Source: Lachnospiraceae bacterium (lineage in GTDB: Bacteria; Bacillota; Clostridia; Lachnospirales; Lachnospiraceae). From it: 23,011 bases of DNA. Within the stretch, counting starts at the first letter, position 1. Every line of letters begins with the position of its first letter. Both the position numbers and the translations under genes were made by a program. Of the stretch, positions 7,902 to 15,142 are shown in pieces. The notes beneath the pieces were generated by a model that ran no database searches, had not been told where the DNA came from, and worked only from the letters and a program-made list of their open reading frames with translations. The DNA is taken from assembly GCA_004556655.1 (NCBI GenBank), contig SFGF01000063.1, positions 1 to 23,011 on the forward strand, given 5' to 3'.

Positions 7902-8891
7902 TTACAGGAAATGTGCTCTCAGTTCTTCTCCACTCAGCGGGGACAGATAAGCCGGTGCCACATCAAAGACTGTCTTGCATCCTACTGCACCCTCTGCTTT
8001 CATTCTTGTCAGAGCTCTTGCATAGGCTACCAGAACACTGGAGGTAAATTCCGGATTGGATTCCAGCTTCAGTGAGTATTCGATCATCTGATGTGTCTTT
8101 TCTCCGTCGCCTGTCATTCCACTTCTCATAACAAATCCGCCGTGCGGCATCTTGTTATGAACAGCATCGAACTCTTCTTCTGTAATAAAGTTTACAGTTG
8201 TATCATATTCGTCAAAATAATTTTTCATGGTCTTGATAGATTCTTCGATCTGTTTCAGATCTGCACCTTCCTCAGCAACCACGAAGCACTCTCTTGTATG
8301 CTTCTGGCGGGTAGTCAGTTCCGGCTGTTTGCCTTCCCGAACCTGATCCATTGCTTCTTCTACCGGCACTGTATACTGAATTCCACGTTTTACTCCCGGA
8401 ATACGACGAATCGCATCGGAATGTCCCTGGCTTACACCTTTGCCCCAGAATGTATATGTTTTTCCATTCGGGAGAATAGACTCTGCATAGATTCTGTTCA
8501 GAGAAAACAGACCCGGATCCCAGCCTACGGAAATCAAGCCTACATTTCCATTGGCTCTGCATGCCTCATCTACCGCTTTAAAATGCTGCGGAATATTTGC
8601 ATGAGTATCAAAGCTGTCGATCACGTTAAAATATTTTGCCAGCTCCGGTGTCTGTTTTGGAAGGTCTGTAGCACTTCCTCCACAAATGATCATAACATCA
8701 ATCTGATCTTTCATATCCTGTGCTTCATCCAGCTTATAAGCTTTCACACCCGGGGTTGCCAGTTTCACATTTTCCGGATCACGGCGTGTAAATACACCAA
8801 CCAGCTCCATATCATCATTCTGGCGAATAGCCAGCTCAACACCTTTTCCAAGGTTTCCGTAACCTGTAATTCCAATTCTGATTTTTTCCAT
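7902..8891 (-). CDS. ddh: meso-Diaminopimelate D-dehydrogenase
   Basis: A 329-residue cytoplasmic enzyme that makes meso-diaminopimelate from tetrahydrodipicolinate, ammonia and NADPH in one step, feeding peptidoglycan and lysine. The N-terminal Rossmann fold starts IRIGITGYGNLGKGVELAI, followed by VGVFTRRDPE. The family-specific stretch SVGWDPGLFSLNR, WGKGVSQGHSDAIRRIPGVK and the TRQKHTRECFVV segment are clear, as is GGFVMRSGMTG near the C-terminus. Length matches the family. ATG 8891 is chosen because AGGAGG lies 8 bases upstream; the open frame further up runs into the regulator gene. It has its own promoter (8950-8978) inside the gap after the GntR gene, so it may be expressed alone or together with the lrgAB transcript. 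Confidence 0.97.
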   Translation of the reverse strand: MEKIRIGITGYGNLGKGVELAIRQNDDMELVGVFTRRDPENVKLATPGVKAYKLDEAQDMKDQIDVMIICGGSATDLPKQTPELAKYFNVIDSFDTHANIPQHFKAVDEACRANGNVGLISVGWDPGLFSLNRIYAESILPNGKTYTFWGKGVSQGHSDAIRRIPGVKRGIQYTVPVEEAMDQVREGKQPELTTRQKHTRECFVVAEEGADLKQIEESIKTMKNYFDEYDTTVNFITEEEFDAVHNKMPHGGFVMRSGMTGDGEKTHQMIEYSLKLESNPEFTSSVLVAYARALTRMKAEGAVGCKTVFDVAPAYLSPLSGEELRAHFL

Positions 8892-8949
8892 TTTATAGTT
8901 CCTCCTGACTCTCAGTTCCTCTGAACAATAACTCCAAAATTTCAGTAGC

Positions 8950-8978
8950 ATTTTATCACAATTTCCTGAATATTTCAA
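8950..8978 (-). promoter_or_regulatory. Promoter of ddh
   Basis: Minus strand TTGAAA (8978-8973), a 17-base spacer and TAAAAT (8955-8950), with TGTG just before the -10 (extended -10). The ribosome site and ATG at 8891 follow about 55 bases later. Confidence 0.7.
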
Positions 8979-8982
8979 TCGT

Positions 8983-9666
8983 TTACAGTTCATGATCAAT
9001 CCAGCGATAATGCTCCAGAATGGCATCTACGCCTTTCTCTTTATCTCCATCCATCAGACACTGATATATTTTCCTATGGAGTCTTCGCCATTGTTCTACA
9101 TATTCTTCCGCTGCATCTTCCAACACGATCAGTATTTCCTCCCGACACACTTCCGAAAGTGCCTGCATCAGAATCTCCAGAAGATGATTTCCTGAACATT
9201 GGATTAACAGCTGATGAAAATCCTGATCTGCCTGTACCCGTGCAGGATGATCTCCATTTTCCATCCGGCTCACGGTCTCAGTAAATCTGTTTTTCTCCTC
9301 TTCACTGATTCTGTCAACAGCCTGAGCGAATGCCTGTACTTCAATCGCTCTGCGAAGCTGATTGACTTCGAGATAATTACTTTCTTTCATAAAAATCAGC
9401 ATGGAAAATACGCTTGTCAGGCTCTCTCCCATATGATTGACAAGATAATTCCCTTTTCCATGACAGCTTTCGATAATCCCCAGATTTTCCAGTGTACGAA
9501 GTGCTTCCCGGATCGAGTTCCTGCCAAGTCCCAGCGTATCCATCAGTTCCCGTTCCGACGGAATCTTTCCTCCAAATCTGACTTTATCCTCTTTCACCAG
9601 CTGCTTGATATAATCAATGACCTGGTAGTATGCTTTGTCCTGCCGGATTCCTTTTGTCTCTTCCAT
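8983..9666 (-). CDS. GntR family regulator, FadR/FCD type
   Basis: A 227-residue DNA-binding protein. The N-terminal winged helix-turn-helix (about 8-75) reads IPSERELMDTLGLGRNSIREALRTLENLGIIE and GKGNYLV. The C-terminal all-helical FCD ligand domain (about 90-225) has candidate metal/ligand residues Asp and His in DQDFHQLL, and His in RLHRKIYQCL and LEHYRWI. FCD regulators usually respond to carboxylates such as lactate, pyruvate or gluconate. I choose ATG 9666 with GGAGG five bases upstream; a TTG at 9678 would place the ribosome site inside the gene. It lies 31 bases after lrgB and 91 bases before ddh. A FadR-type palindrome at the lrgA promoter is its likely target, making it an autoregulated repressor. 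Confidence 0.92.
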   Translation of the reverse strand: MEETKGIRQDKAYYQVIDYIKQLVKEDKVRFGGKIPSERELMDTLGLGRNSIREALRTLENLGIIESCHGKGNYLVNHMGESLTSVFSMLIFMKESNYLEVNQLRRAIEVQAFAQAVDRISEEEKNRFTETVSRMENGDHPARVQADQDFHQLLIQCSGNHLLEILMQALSEVCREEILIVLEDAAEEYVEQWRRLHRKIYQCLMDGDKEKGVDAILEHYRWIDHEL

Positions 9667-9697
9667 GTAAACCTCCAAATATCCTAATTATAACACC

Positions 9698-10390
9698 TCA
9701 GATCAGACCGGAAAATACCGGTGCCAGAACGGCAGTCAAAAGTCCTGCCACAGCAATTGCCAGACTGCTCATGGCTCCTTCTGTCATTCCCAGCTCCATG
9801 GCTTTTGCAGTTCCAATGGCATGAGAAGCAGTTCCCAATGCCAGCCCTTTCGCTACAGGTTCTTCGATGCCAAATACTTTATAAACCAGATCCGCGATTA
9901 CATTTCCCAAAACTCCTGTGATCACAATCACCGCAACAGTAATGGTTACGATTCCGCCCAGTTCTTCCGAAACACCCATTCCGATTGCTGTAGTGATGGA
10001 TTTTGGCAGAAGGGTCACATACTGCTGATGATTCATTCCAAATAGTTTACATAATGCAAACACACCAACTACACTGGCGATCACACCGGAAAGAATTCCT
10101 GCCGCTACTGCTTTCAGATTCTTTTTCAAAAGTCCCAGCTGTTCATACAAAGGGACTGCCAGACTCACCGTCGCCGGAGTCAGCAGATAGGAAAGATATT
10201 TTCCGCCTTCATTGTAGCTTTCATAATCCAGATCAAGAAGCAGAAGGACTGCTATCACACTGACAGATCCGATCAGTAACGGATTGAAGATTGCAAGCTT
10301 AAACTTTTTCTTCAGGATCAGTCCCAGTTCATAACCGGCAAGGCTCACTAATGCCCCGAAGAATACTGACTCTGTCAAAAATGCTTTCAT
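9698..10390 (-). CDS. lrgB: LrgB/CidB family membrane protein
   Basis: A 230-residue membrane protein with about 6-7 helices. Recognisable LrgB features are the LLTPATVSLAVPLYEQ segment, TLLPKSITTAIGMGVSEELGG and GTASHAIGTAKAMELG, all strongly conserved in the family. Members were first described as modulators of murein hydrolase activity and cell lysis; the Bacillus subtilis relatives PftA/PftB form a pyruvate transporter. Start ATG 10390 has AGGAGG about 9 bases upstream and overlaps the lrgA stop, so the two are translationally coupled and likely form one complex. Confidence 0.95.
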   Translation of the reverse strand: MKAFLTESVFFGALVSLAGYELGLILKKKFKLAIFNPLLIGSVSVIAVLLLLDLDYESYNEGGKYLSYLLTPATVSLAVPLYEQLGLLKKNLKAVAAGILSGVIASVVGVFALCKLFGMNHQQYVTLLPKSITTAIGMGVSEELGGIVTITVAVIVITGVLGNVIADLVYKVFGIEEPVAKGLALGTASHAIGTAKAMELGMTEGAMSSLAIAVAGLLTAVLAPVFSGLI

Positions 10391-10767
10391 TGATCCTGCT
10401 CCTCCTTTTTTCTTTCTTTTCTAATGATTCCCTGTGTAACCATTCCTGTTGATACCATTACAATGACAGTAGTCACAACAGTGATCACAATCACAGGAAT
10501 ACAGATGGGCTTAAGCAGCTCCCAGGAAGTCAAGAGACCCACCGCCGCCGGTATAAACATCACAGGCATAATCTCAATGAGAAACCCGGCACCCTCCTGC
10601 ACCTGCTCCACTTTCACAATCTTAATACACAGAGCAGCCAGAAGCAAAACAAGGCCGTATACACTGGCCGGAATCGAAAGCGGGATGATTACATGCAAAA
10701 TCTCTCCCAAAAAAGAAAATAATAAAATAATTGCAAATTGTCTTACGTATTTCATAGATTCACTCAT
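10387..10767 (-). CDS. lrgA: LrgA/CidA family holin-like protein
   Basis: A 126-residue protein with four membrane helices and a charged C-terminal tail (RKERKKEEQ). IPLSIPASVYGLVLL and MFIPAAVGLL are the family signatures. It is the partner of LrgB (holin-like or pyruvate-transport complex). The start is ambiguous: ATG 10767 directly abuts the GAGGA ribosome site, whereas the in-frame ATG four codons later (10755) has it 12 bases away. First gene of the lrgA-lrgB-gntR(-ddh) minus-strand operon, transcribed from a perfect promoter at 10794-10822. Confidence 0.93.
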   Translation of the reverse strand: MSESMKYVRQFAIILLFSFLGEILHVIIPLSIPASVYGLVLLLAALCIKIVKVEQVQEGAGFLIEIMPVMFIPAAVGLLTSWELLKPICIPVIVITVVTTVIVMVSTGMVTQGIIRKERKKEEQDQ

Positions 10768-10773
10768 TCCTCT

Positions 10774-10794
10774 TCAACTGGTAGTACCAGTTGA
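10774..10794. promoter_or_regulatory. FadR-type operator at the lrgA transcription start
   Basis: A perfect palindrome with 10-base arms around a single central base (10784). Its core ACTGGTAGTACCAGT has the TGGT-N3-ACCA form bound by FadR/PdhR/LldR-type GntR regulators. It touches the -10 and covers the predicted start of transcription, as expected for repression. The GntR gene two genes downstream is the obvious candidate binder (inference). Confidence 0.8.
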
Positions 10795-10822
10795 TTATAC
10801 GAAGAACTATGGTAAATGTCAA
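10794..10822 (-). promoter_or_regulatory. Consensus sigma-A promoter of the lrgA operon
   Basis: Minus strand TTGACA (10822-10817), 17-base spacer, TATAAT (10799-10794): perfect consensus. The operator follows immediately. Confidence 0.9.
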
Positions 10823-10987
10823 GCATAGAACTTACGACTTTTATATCGACATCATTTTATATAAGTTTAATGATTTCTTCTTTCACAATCTCTGGGAAAT
10901 CCGATGTATTTTTGCTATACTGTGCATAAATACTATCTACAAAACCAATGTTTTATCAAAGTATGCTTATGACAGGAGGGATTTTAT

Positions 10988-13603
10988 TTGAAATATCATT
11001 CTCAGACCGCCGAACAGACTGTTCAGATTCTGTCCTCTGACATTTCTTCGGGACTCACCGAACAACAGGTACAGAAACTGCAGACAAAGTACGGTGAAAA
11101 CAAACTTCGTGAAAAGAAAAAGAAAACGAATCTTCAGCGTTTTCTGGATCAGTTTAAAGATGTTATGATTCTCATCCTGATTCTTGCGGCAATTATATCT
11201 TTTGTCATTGCCTGTATGGAAGGAGAACTGAAGGAATTTTTCGAGCCGGTTCTGATCCTGATCATCGTCATAGTCAATGCCATCATGGGTATGATGCAGG
11301 AAAGTAAAGCAGAAAAAGCTCTGGATGCTCTTAAAAATCTGTCGGCACCCCATGCTAAAGTCCTGAGAAACGGAGAAGAAAAGCTGATAGAATCCACTCA
11401 GCTCGTACCCGGAGATATCATCCGACTGGAGGCTGGAGATTTTATTCCCGCTGACGCAAGACTTCTGCAAAGTGCCAGCCTGAAGATCGAAGAATCGGCT
11501 CTTACAGGGGAATCGGTTCCGTCTGAAAAAGATGCGGATTTGGTTATTGATGAGGCTGCAGCTCTCGGAGACAGAAGTAATATGGTTTTCTCCGGCTGCA
11601 GTGTCACTTATGGAACCGGTACAGCCATTGTCACTGCTATCGGGATGGACACGGAGATGGGCAAGATCGCCAACCTTCTGGACAGCGAGGAAGAAACTCA
11701 GACACCTTTGCAGCAAAAGCTTGCTGTCCTTGGAAAATATCTGGGATTTCTCGCACTGGCTGCCTGTGCCATTATTTTTGTTGTGGGACTGATCAACGGA
11801 ATTCCTGCCATGGAGATCTTTATGACCGCTGTTTCACTGGCTGTTTCCGCGATTCCCGAAGGACTGCCTGCTATCGTCACCATCGTTCTTTCCATCGGTG
11901 TCCAGCGTATGGTGAAAAAGAATGCCATTATCAGGAGCCTTCCCGCAGTAGAAACTCTGGGCAGTGCTTCTATTATCTGTTCCGACAAGACCGGTACACT
12001 GACACAGAATCGTATGACTCTGGTGAAAGGATACGCAGATGGTATGAATGCCCCGGAAGAAATCAGCACAGACAACTCTGATTCCATTCGAAAACTTCTG
12101 CTATACGGAACATTATGTTGTGATGGGTCTGTAGTCTTTAACAGAGACGCAGAAGAACATGTAGGTGACCCGACGGAAACCTCTATTATCGTAGCCGCTC
12201 ATAAAAACGGAATGGAGAAGAATGACCTGACTGCGCAATATCCCCGTCTGGCAGAGATTCCTTTCGATTCTGACCGCAAACTGATGACCACAGTCAACCA
12301 GATTGACGGAAGCTATATCGTTATTGTTAAAGGTGCTTTTGATATGCTTACTGACCGCTGCATCAGCGGTAATCTGGAAAAAGCCAGAGAAATGAATTAT
12401 CAGATGAGTAATTCTGCTCTCCGGGTACTTGCCGTAGCTTATAAAGAGATTGATTCATCTCCCGCCGAAGTGAAACCGGAAGAACTGGAAAAAGATCTGA
12501 TCTTTATGGGACTGGTAGGTATGATCGATCCGCCGAGACCGGAAGCTGCCGAGGCTGTAAAAGTCTGCCGAAAGGCAGGTATCAGACCCGTTATGATCAC
12601 CGGAGACCACGTTGTCACAGCTTCCGCCATCGCCAGCCAGCTGGGAATCATGGAAGCCGGAGACAAAGCGGTTACCGGAGCCCAACTGGATGATATGACA
12701 GACAGTCAGTTGGATCAGGAGGTGGAACATATTTCCGTCTATGCCCGGGTATCACCGGAAAATAAGATCCGTATCGTAAAATCATGGCAGAGAAAGGGAC
12801 AGGTAGTTTCTATGACAGGTGACGGTGTCAATGACGCACCCGCACTGAAAGCTGCCGATATCGGCTGTGCCATGGGAATCACCGGAACCGATGTAGCAAA
12901 AAGTGCCGCAGACATCACTCTTACCGATGACAATTTTGCCACGATCGTAGATGCCGTTCGGGAAGGTCGTGGAATCTATGCCAATATTAAAAAAGTGGTG
13001 GGATTTCTCCTTGGAACCAATATCGGTGAAGTAATCCTGGTGTTTGTCGCCATGATCTTATGGCATAAAACCCCACTTCTTTCCATGCAGCTTCTGTGGG
13101 TCAATCTTGTAACCGACAGTCTTCCGGCTATTGCTCTGGGCATGGAGCCTGTGGAAGCAGATGTGATGACACAAAAGCCTAAACCCAAAGACGAAAGTAT
13201 CTTTGCTCATGGATTTGGTGTGAGGATCGTCCTGCAGGGATTCCTGTTCGGTCTTCTGTCACTGATTGCCTACAAGGTCGGTGAAACCGTTACCGGAAAT
13301 ACCTCTGGCGGACAGACACTGGCTTTTATGGTACTGGCACTATCCCAGATCGTACAGGCATACAATATGCGCTCTGAACATTCCCTTTTCAAAATCGGAG
13401 TGTTCGGAAATTCCAAGCTGAATCGGGCAGCACTGATCTCCATACTCATGGTAGTGCTGGTTCTGTTTACACCGCTGTCCATACCTTTCGGGCTGATCTT
13501 TCTCCCGACAAAACTGTATCTGATCGGGCTGGGACTCACCCTTGTGCCTGTTATCGTGATGGAATTTTCCAAAGCATGTGGATTGATCAAACATCATCAC
13601 TGA
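10988..13603 (+). CDS. P2-type calcium-transporting ATPase
   Basis: An 871-residue cation-pumping ATPase of the SERCA/PMCA-like class (bacterial YloB/LMCA1 type), expected to export Ca2+ from the cytoplasm. Domain order is: N-terminal cation-ATPase domain (about 1-70), actuator motif TGES at 173-176, the ion-site helix with IPEGLPA, phosphorylated Asp333 in DKTGTLT, nucleotide-binding domain (DPTETS, KGAFDML), hinge GDGVNDAPA with Asp612 and Asp616, then six C-terminal helices with LLWVNLVTDSLPA. Length is normal. The start is TTG at 10988 with AGGAGG seven bases upstream; no ATG is placed as well. The gene stands alone between divergent lrgA and a terminator at 13608-13642. Confidence 0.93.
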   Translation: MKYHSQTAEQTVQILSSDISSGLTEQQVQKLQTKYGENKLREKKKKTNLQRFLDQFKDVMILILILAAIISFVIACMEGELKEFFEPVLILIIVIVNAIMGMMQESKAEKALDALKNLSAPHAKVLRNGEEKLIESTQLVPGDIIRLEAGDFIPADARLLQSASLKIEESALTGESVPSEKDADLVIDEAAALGDRSNMVFSGCSVTYGTGTAIVTAIGMDTEMGKIANLLDSEEETQTPLQQKLAVLGKYLGFLALAACAIIFVVGLINGIPAMEIFMTAVSLAVSAIPEGLPAIVTIVLSIGVQRMVKKNAIIRSLPAVETLGSASIICSDKTGTLTQNRMTLVKGYADGMNAPEEISTDNSDSIRKLLLYGTLCCDGSVVFNRDAEEHVGDPTETSIIVAAHKNGMEKNDLTAQYPRLAEIPFDSDRKLMTTVNQIDGSYIVIVKGAFDMLTDRCISGNLEKAREMNYQMSNSALRVLAVAYKEIDSSPAEVKPEELEKDLIFMGLVGMIDPPRPEAAEAVKVCRKAGIRPVMITGDHVVTASAIASQLGIMEAGDKAVTGAQLDDMTDSQLDQEVEHISVYARVSPENKIRIVKSWQRKGQVVSMTGDGVNDAPALKAADIGCAMGITGTDVAKSAADITLTDDNFATIVDAVREGRGIYANIKKVVGFLLGTNIGEVILVFVAMILWHKTPLLSMQLLWVNLVTDSLPAIALGMEPVEADVMTQKPKPKDESIFAHGFGVRIVLQGFLFGLLSLIAYKVGETVTGNTSGGQTLAFMVLALSQIVQAYNMRSEHSLFKIGVFGNSKLNRAALISILMVVLVLFTPLSIPFGLIFLPTKLYLIGLGLTLVPVIVMEFSKACGLIKHHH

Positions 13604-13607
13604 ATTT

Positions 13608-13642
13608 TAAAAGGTGTTGCCTTGATGACAACACCTTTTTTC
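13608..13642. terminator. Terminator between ATPase and LCP-like gene
   Basis: AAGGTGTTG (13611-13619) and CAACACCTT (13629-13637) form a perfect 9-bp stem with a 9-base loop, followed by T's to 13641 on the plus strand. On the minus strand TTTTAAAATT follows, so it may serve both convergent units. Confidence 0.88.
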
Positions 13643-13655
13643 TTACCACTCCAGC

Positions 13656-14636
13656 TCATGAACTGATTGCATAAAATGTATTCAAATATTGCTGAAAGAC
13701 CATATGAATATCCGTAGACTCAGTAAATTCGTTTTCTGCAGAACCGCTGCATGTCACATACAATCGATATACATAACACAAGTCCGCAAGTGACATATTG
13801 GTACTGAACGAATTGCCAAACATTTTCATCACTTCCGCAGGAACCGTCCAGTCGTCAGATGCACTGTCAGTAACTTTATCGACAAACTGTACCAGTTTCT
13901 CCATCTGCTGCGAATCCGTAATCTGCTCTGTCTTGGTATCCAGATAGCTATCCACCACTTGCATATCGAGAACCATATATCCCTGGATCGACAAACCGCA
14001 CAAATAATCGGAAACATAATCTGCAATGTCAGAATAATTCATGGCAGAACTGTAATCTATCGCCAGTAAAGAAGCCGGGACAGCCATAGTTCGATATGAG
14101 TTTGACTTTTCATCAAAATTCACTACTACTGTTGAAAATGTATAATTCGGATTTTTTCCAATCAGCAAAAGATTCGTTGTTCCTGTCCGACGTTGATACT
14201 TTTGATCCTCATAGCTGACAGTTCGTCCATTGTTATCAGAAACAGCCGTTACCTCTTCCGGAATCCGGAAAACCATACCATCAAAAGATGTCATGTGATT
14301 TTTCCCTTTCCAGTATATCCCCATAAAACAAACTGTCATAACTATCAAACATAAAACAATGCCTAAAAGAACTGTAACCACAATTTTACCAGTTCCTCCC
14401 GACTTTTTATGGCTGGAGCTCTTTTTTGAGACATTCTTTTCATTTTTCTCACGCTTTTGTTCCCGGGTTTCTTCCTTTTGGGGAGCCTCTTTCTTCTTTG
14501 TCCCGGTATCTGTCGGTTTCTTTCTTTCCTGTTTCTTTTCGTTCTGAGGTACATTCGATTCCTTATTCTCTTCCTGATCCCATGCACTCAGAATCATTTC
14601 CAGTTCCAACTCCATTGAATCTTTTTTATCAGCCAT
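13656..14636 (-). CDS. LCP-like (LytR-CpsA-Psr-related) membrane protein, probably non-catalytic
   Basis: A 326-residue protein with a long, highly charged cytoplasmic part rich in Lys and Glu (about 1-80), one membrane helix (about 84-107) and an extracellular domain. From residue 153 it follows the LCP pattern: TNLLLIG, a beta strand VVVNFDEKSNSYRTMAVPASLL, then an amphipathic segment and GLSIQGYMVLDMQVVDSYLD, matching the usual Y-x-x-V-(D/N)-(F/M) region. LCP enzymes attach polymers to the wall using arginines such as that in the conserved IPRD motif; here the site reads VPASL. Start ATG 14636 has AGGAG upstream. Last gene of the block, 10 bases after the peptidase. It may bind lipid-linked polymer without ligating it, or be an unrelated fold; the family call is by eye. 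Confidence 0.65.
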   Translation of the reverse strand: MADKKDSMELELEMILSAWDQEENKESNVPQNEKKQERKKPTDTGTKKKEAPQKEETREQKREKNEKNVSKKSSSHKKSGGTGKIVVTVLLGIVLCLIVMTVCFMGIYWKGKNHMTSFDGMVFRIPEEVTAVSDNNGRTVSYEDQKYQRRTGTTNLLLIGKNPNYTFSTVVVNFDEKSNSYRTMAVPASLLAIDYSSAMNYSDIADYVSDYLCGLSIQGYMVLDMQVVDSYLDTKTEQITDSQQMEKLVQFVDKVTDSASDDWTVPAEVMKMFGNSFSTNMSLADLCYVYRLYVTCSGSAENEFTESTDIHMVFQQYLNTFYAISS

Positions 14637-14646
14637 CTTTTATCTC

Positions 14647-15108
14647 CTATATCAGCTTTTTTAACCTGCTGTAAATCTTATTTATAGTCTGGCGCCAGGG
14701 AATCATCCGAATCCATACATGTTCAAAAAACTCCCACCAAAAATCGCCCGGCCGAATCCATTTTCCTTTGCGGTTAACCGCTATAATTTTTGCAAAAATC
14801 TGTTCCGGTTCTATTGGTCCTTCAATCCAATTCTGCGCATCACCCACAAAATAGCATCTTCCCAATTGATCCACCTTACAGATTCGATGCATGATATATT
14901 CCCCTGACTTTCTCTGAAAAAAAGCAATATCGCCTTTTTTCCAGGTACCATCGCCTTTACACATCAACACCTGATCTCTTCCATGAATCAAAAGCGGGGA
15001 CATACTATTTCCGGTGACTGTCAGAGAAACCTCTTTCCCCTCTTCCATAATTTCCTGTAAAACAGGTATGTATTGATGAATATCAACAATTCTTTTTCCA
15101 CATTCCAT
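14647..15108 (-). CDS. S24/S26-like signal peptidase domain protein
   Basis: A 153-residue protein with the peptidase S26/S24 core: TGNSMSPLLIHGRDQVLM (candidate nucleophile Ser35), KKGDIAFF, YIMHRICKV (His74, in the place taken by His in SipW/Sec11 enzymes rather than Lys) and CYFVGDAQNW. Unlike true signal peptidases it has no N-terminal membrane helix; the C-terminal 30 residues are aromatic and basic and may be amphipathic. The frame is open upstream to 15261, but that part lies over the tyrosine-rich tail of the preceding gene in another frame, so I start at ATG 15108, 34 bases past that gene's stop, with GGGAAG upstream. Small S24/S26 peptidases of this kind often sit with PqqD-family genes in Clostridia. 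Its substrate is unknown. Confidence 0.75.
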   Translation of the reverse strand: MECGKRIVDIHQYIPVLQEIMEEGKEVSLTVTGNSMSPLLIHGRDQVLMCKGDGTWKKGDIAFFQRKSGEYIMHRICKVDQLGRCYFVGDAQNWIEGPIEPEQIFAKIIAVNRKGKWIRPGDFWWEFFEHVWIRMIPWRQTINKIYSRLKKLI

Positions 15109-15142
15109 TTGATTTCTTCCCAACTCAAACCTTCCCCGTCTG

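Noticed and set aside
8892..9026. Extended start of ddh
   Set aside because: It would overlap the regulator gene and skip the AGGAGG before ATG 8891; the conserved Rossmann start begins right after that ATG.
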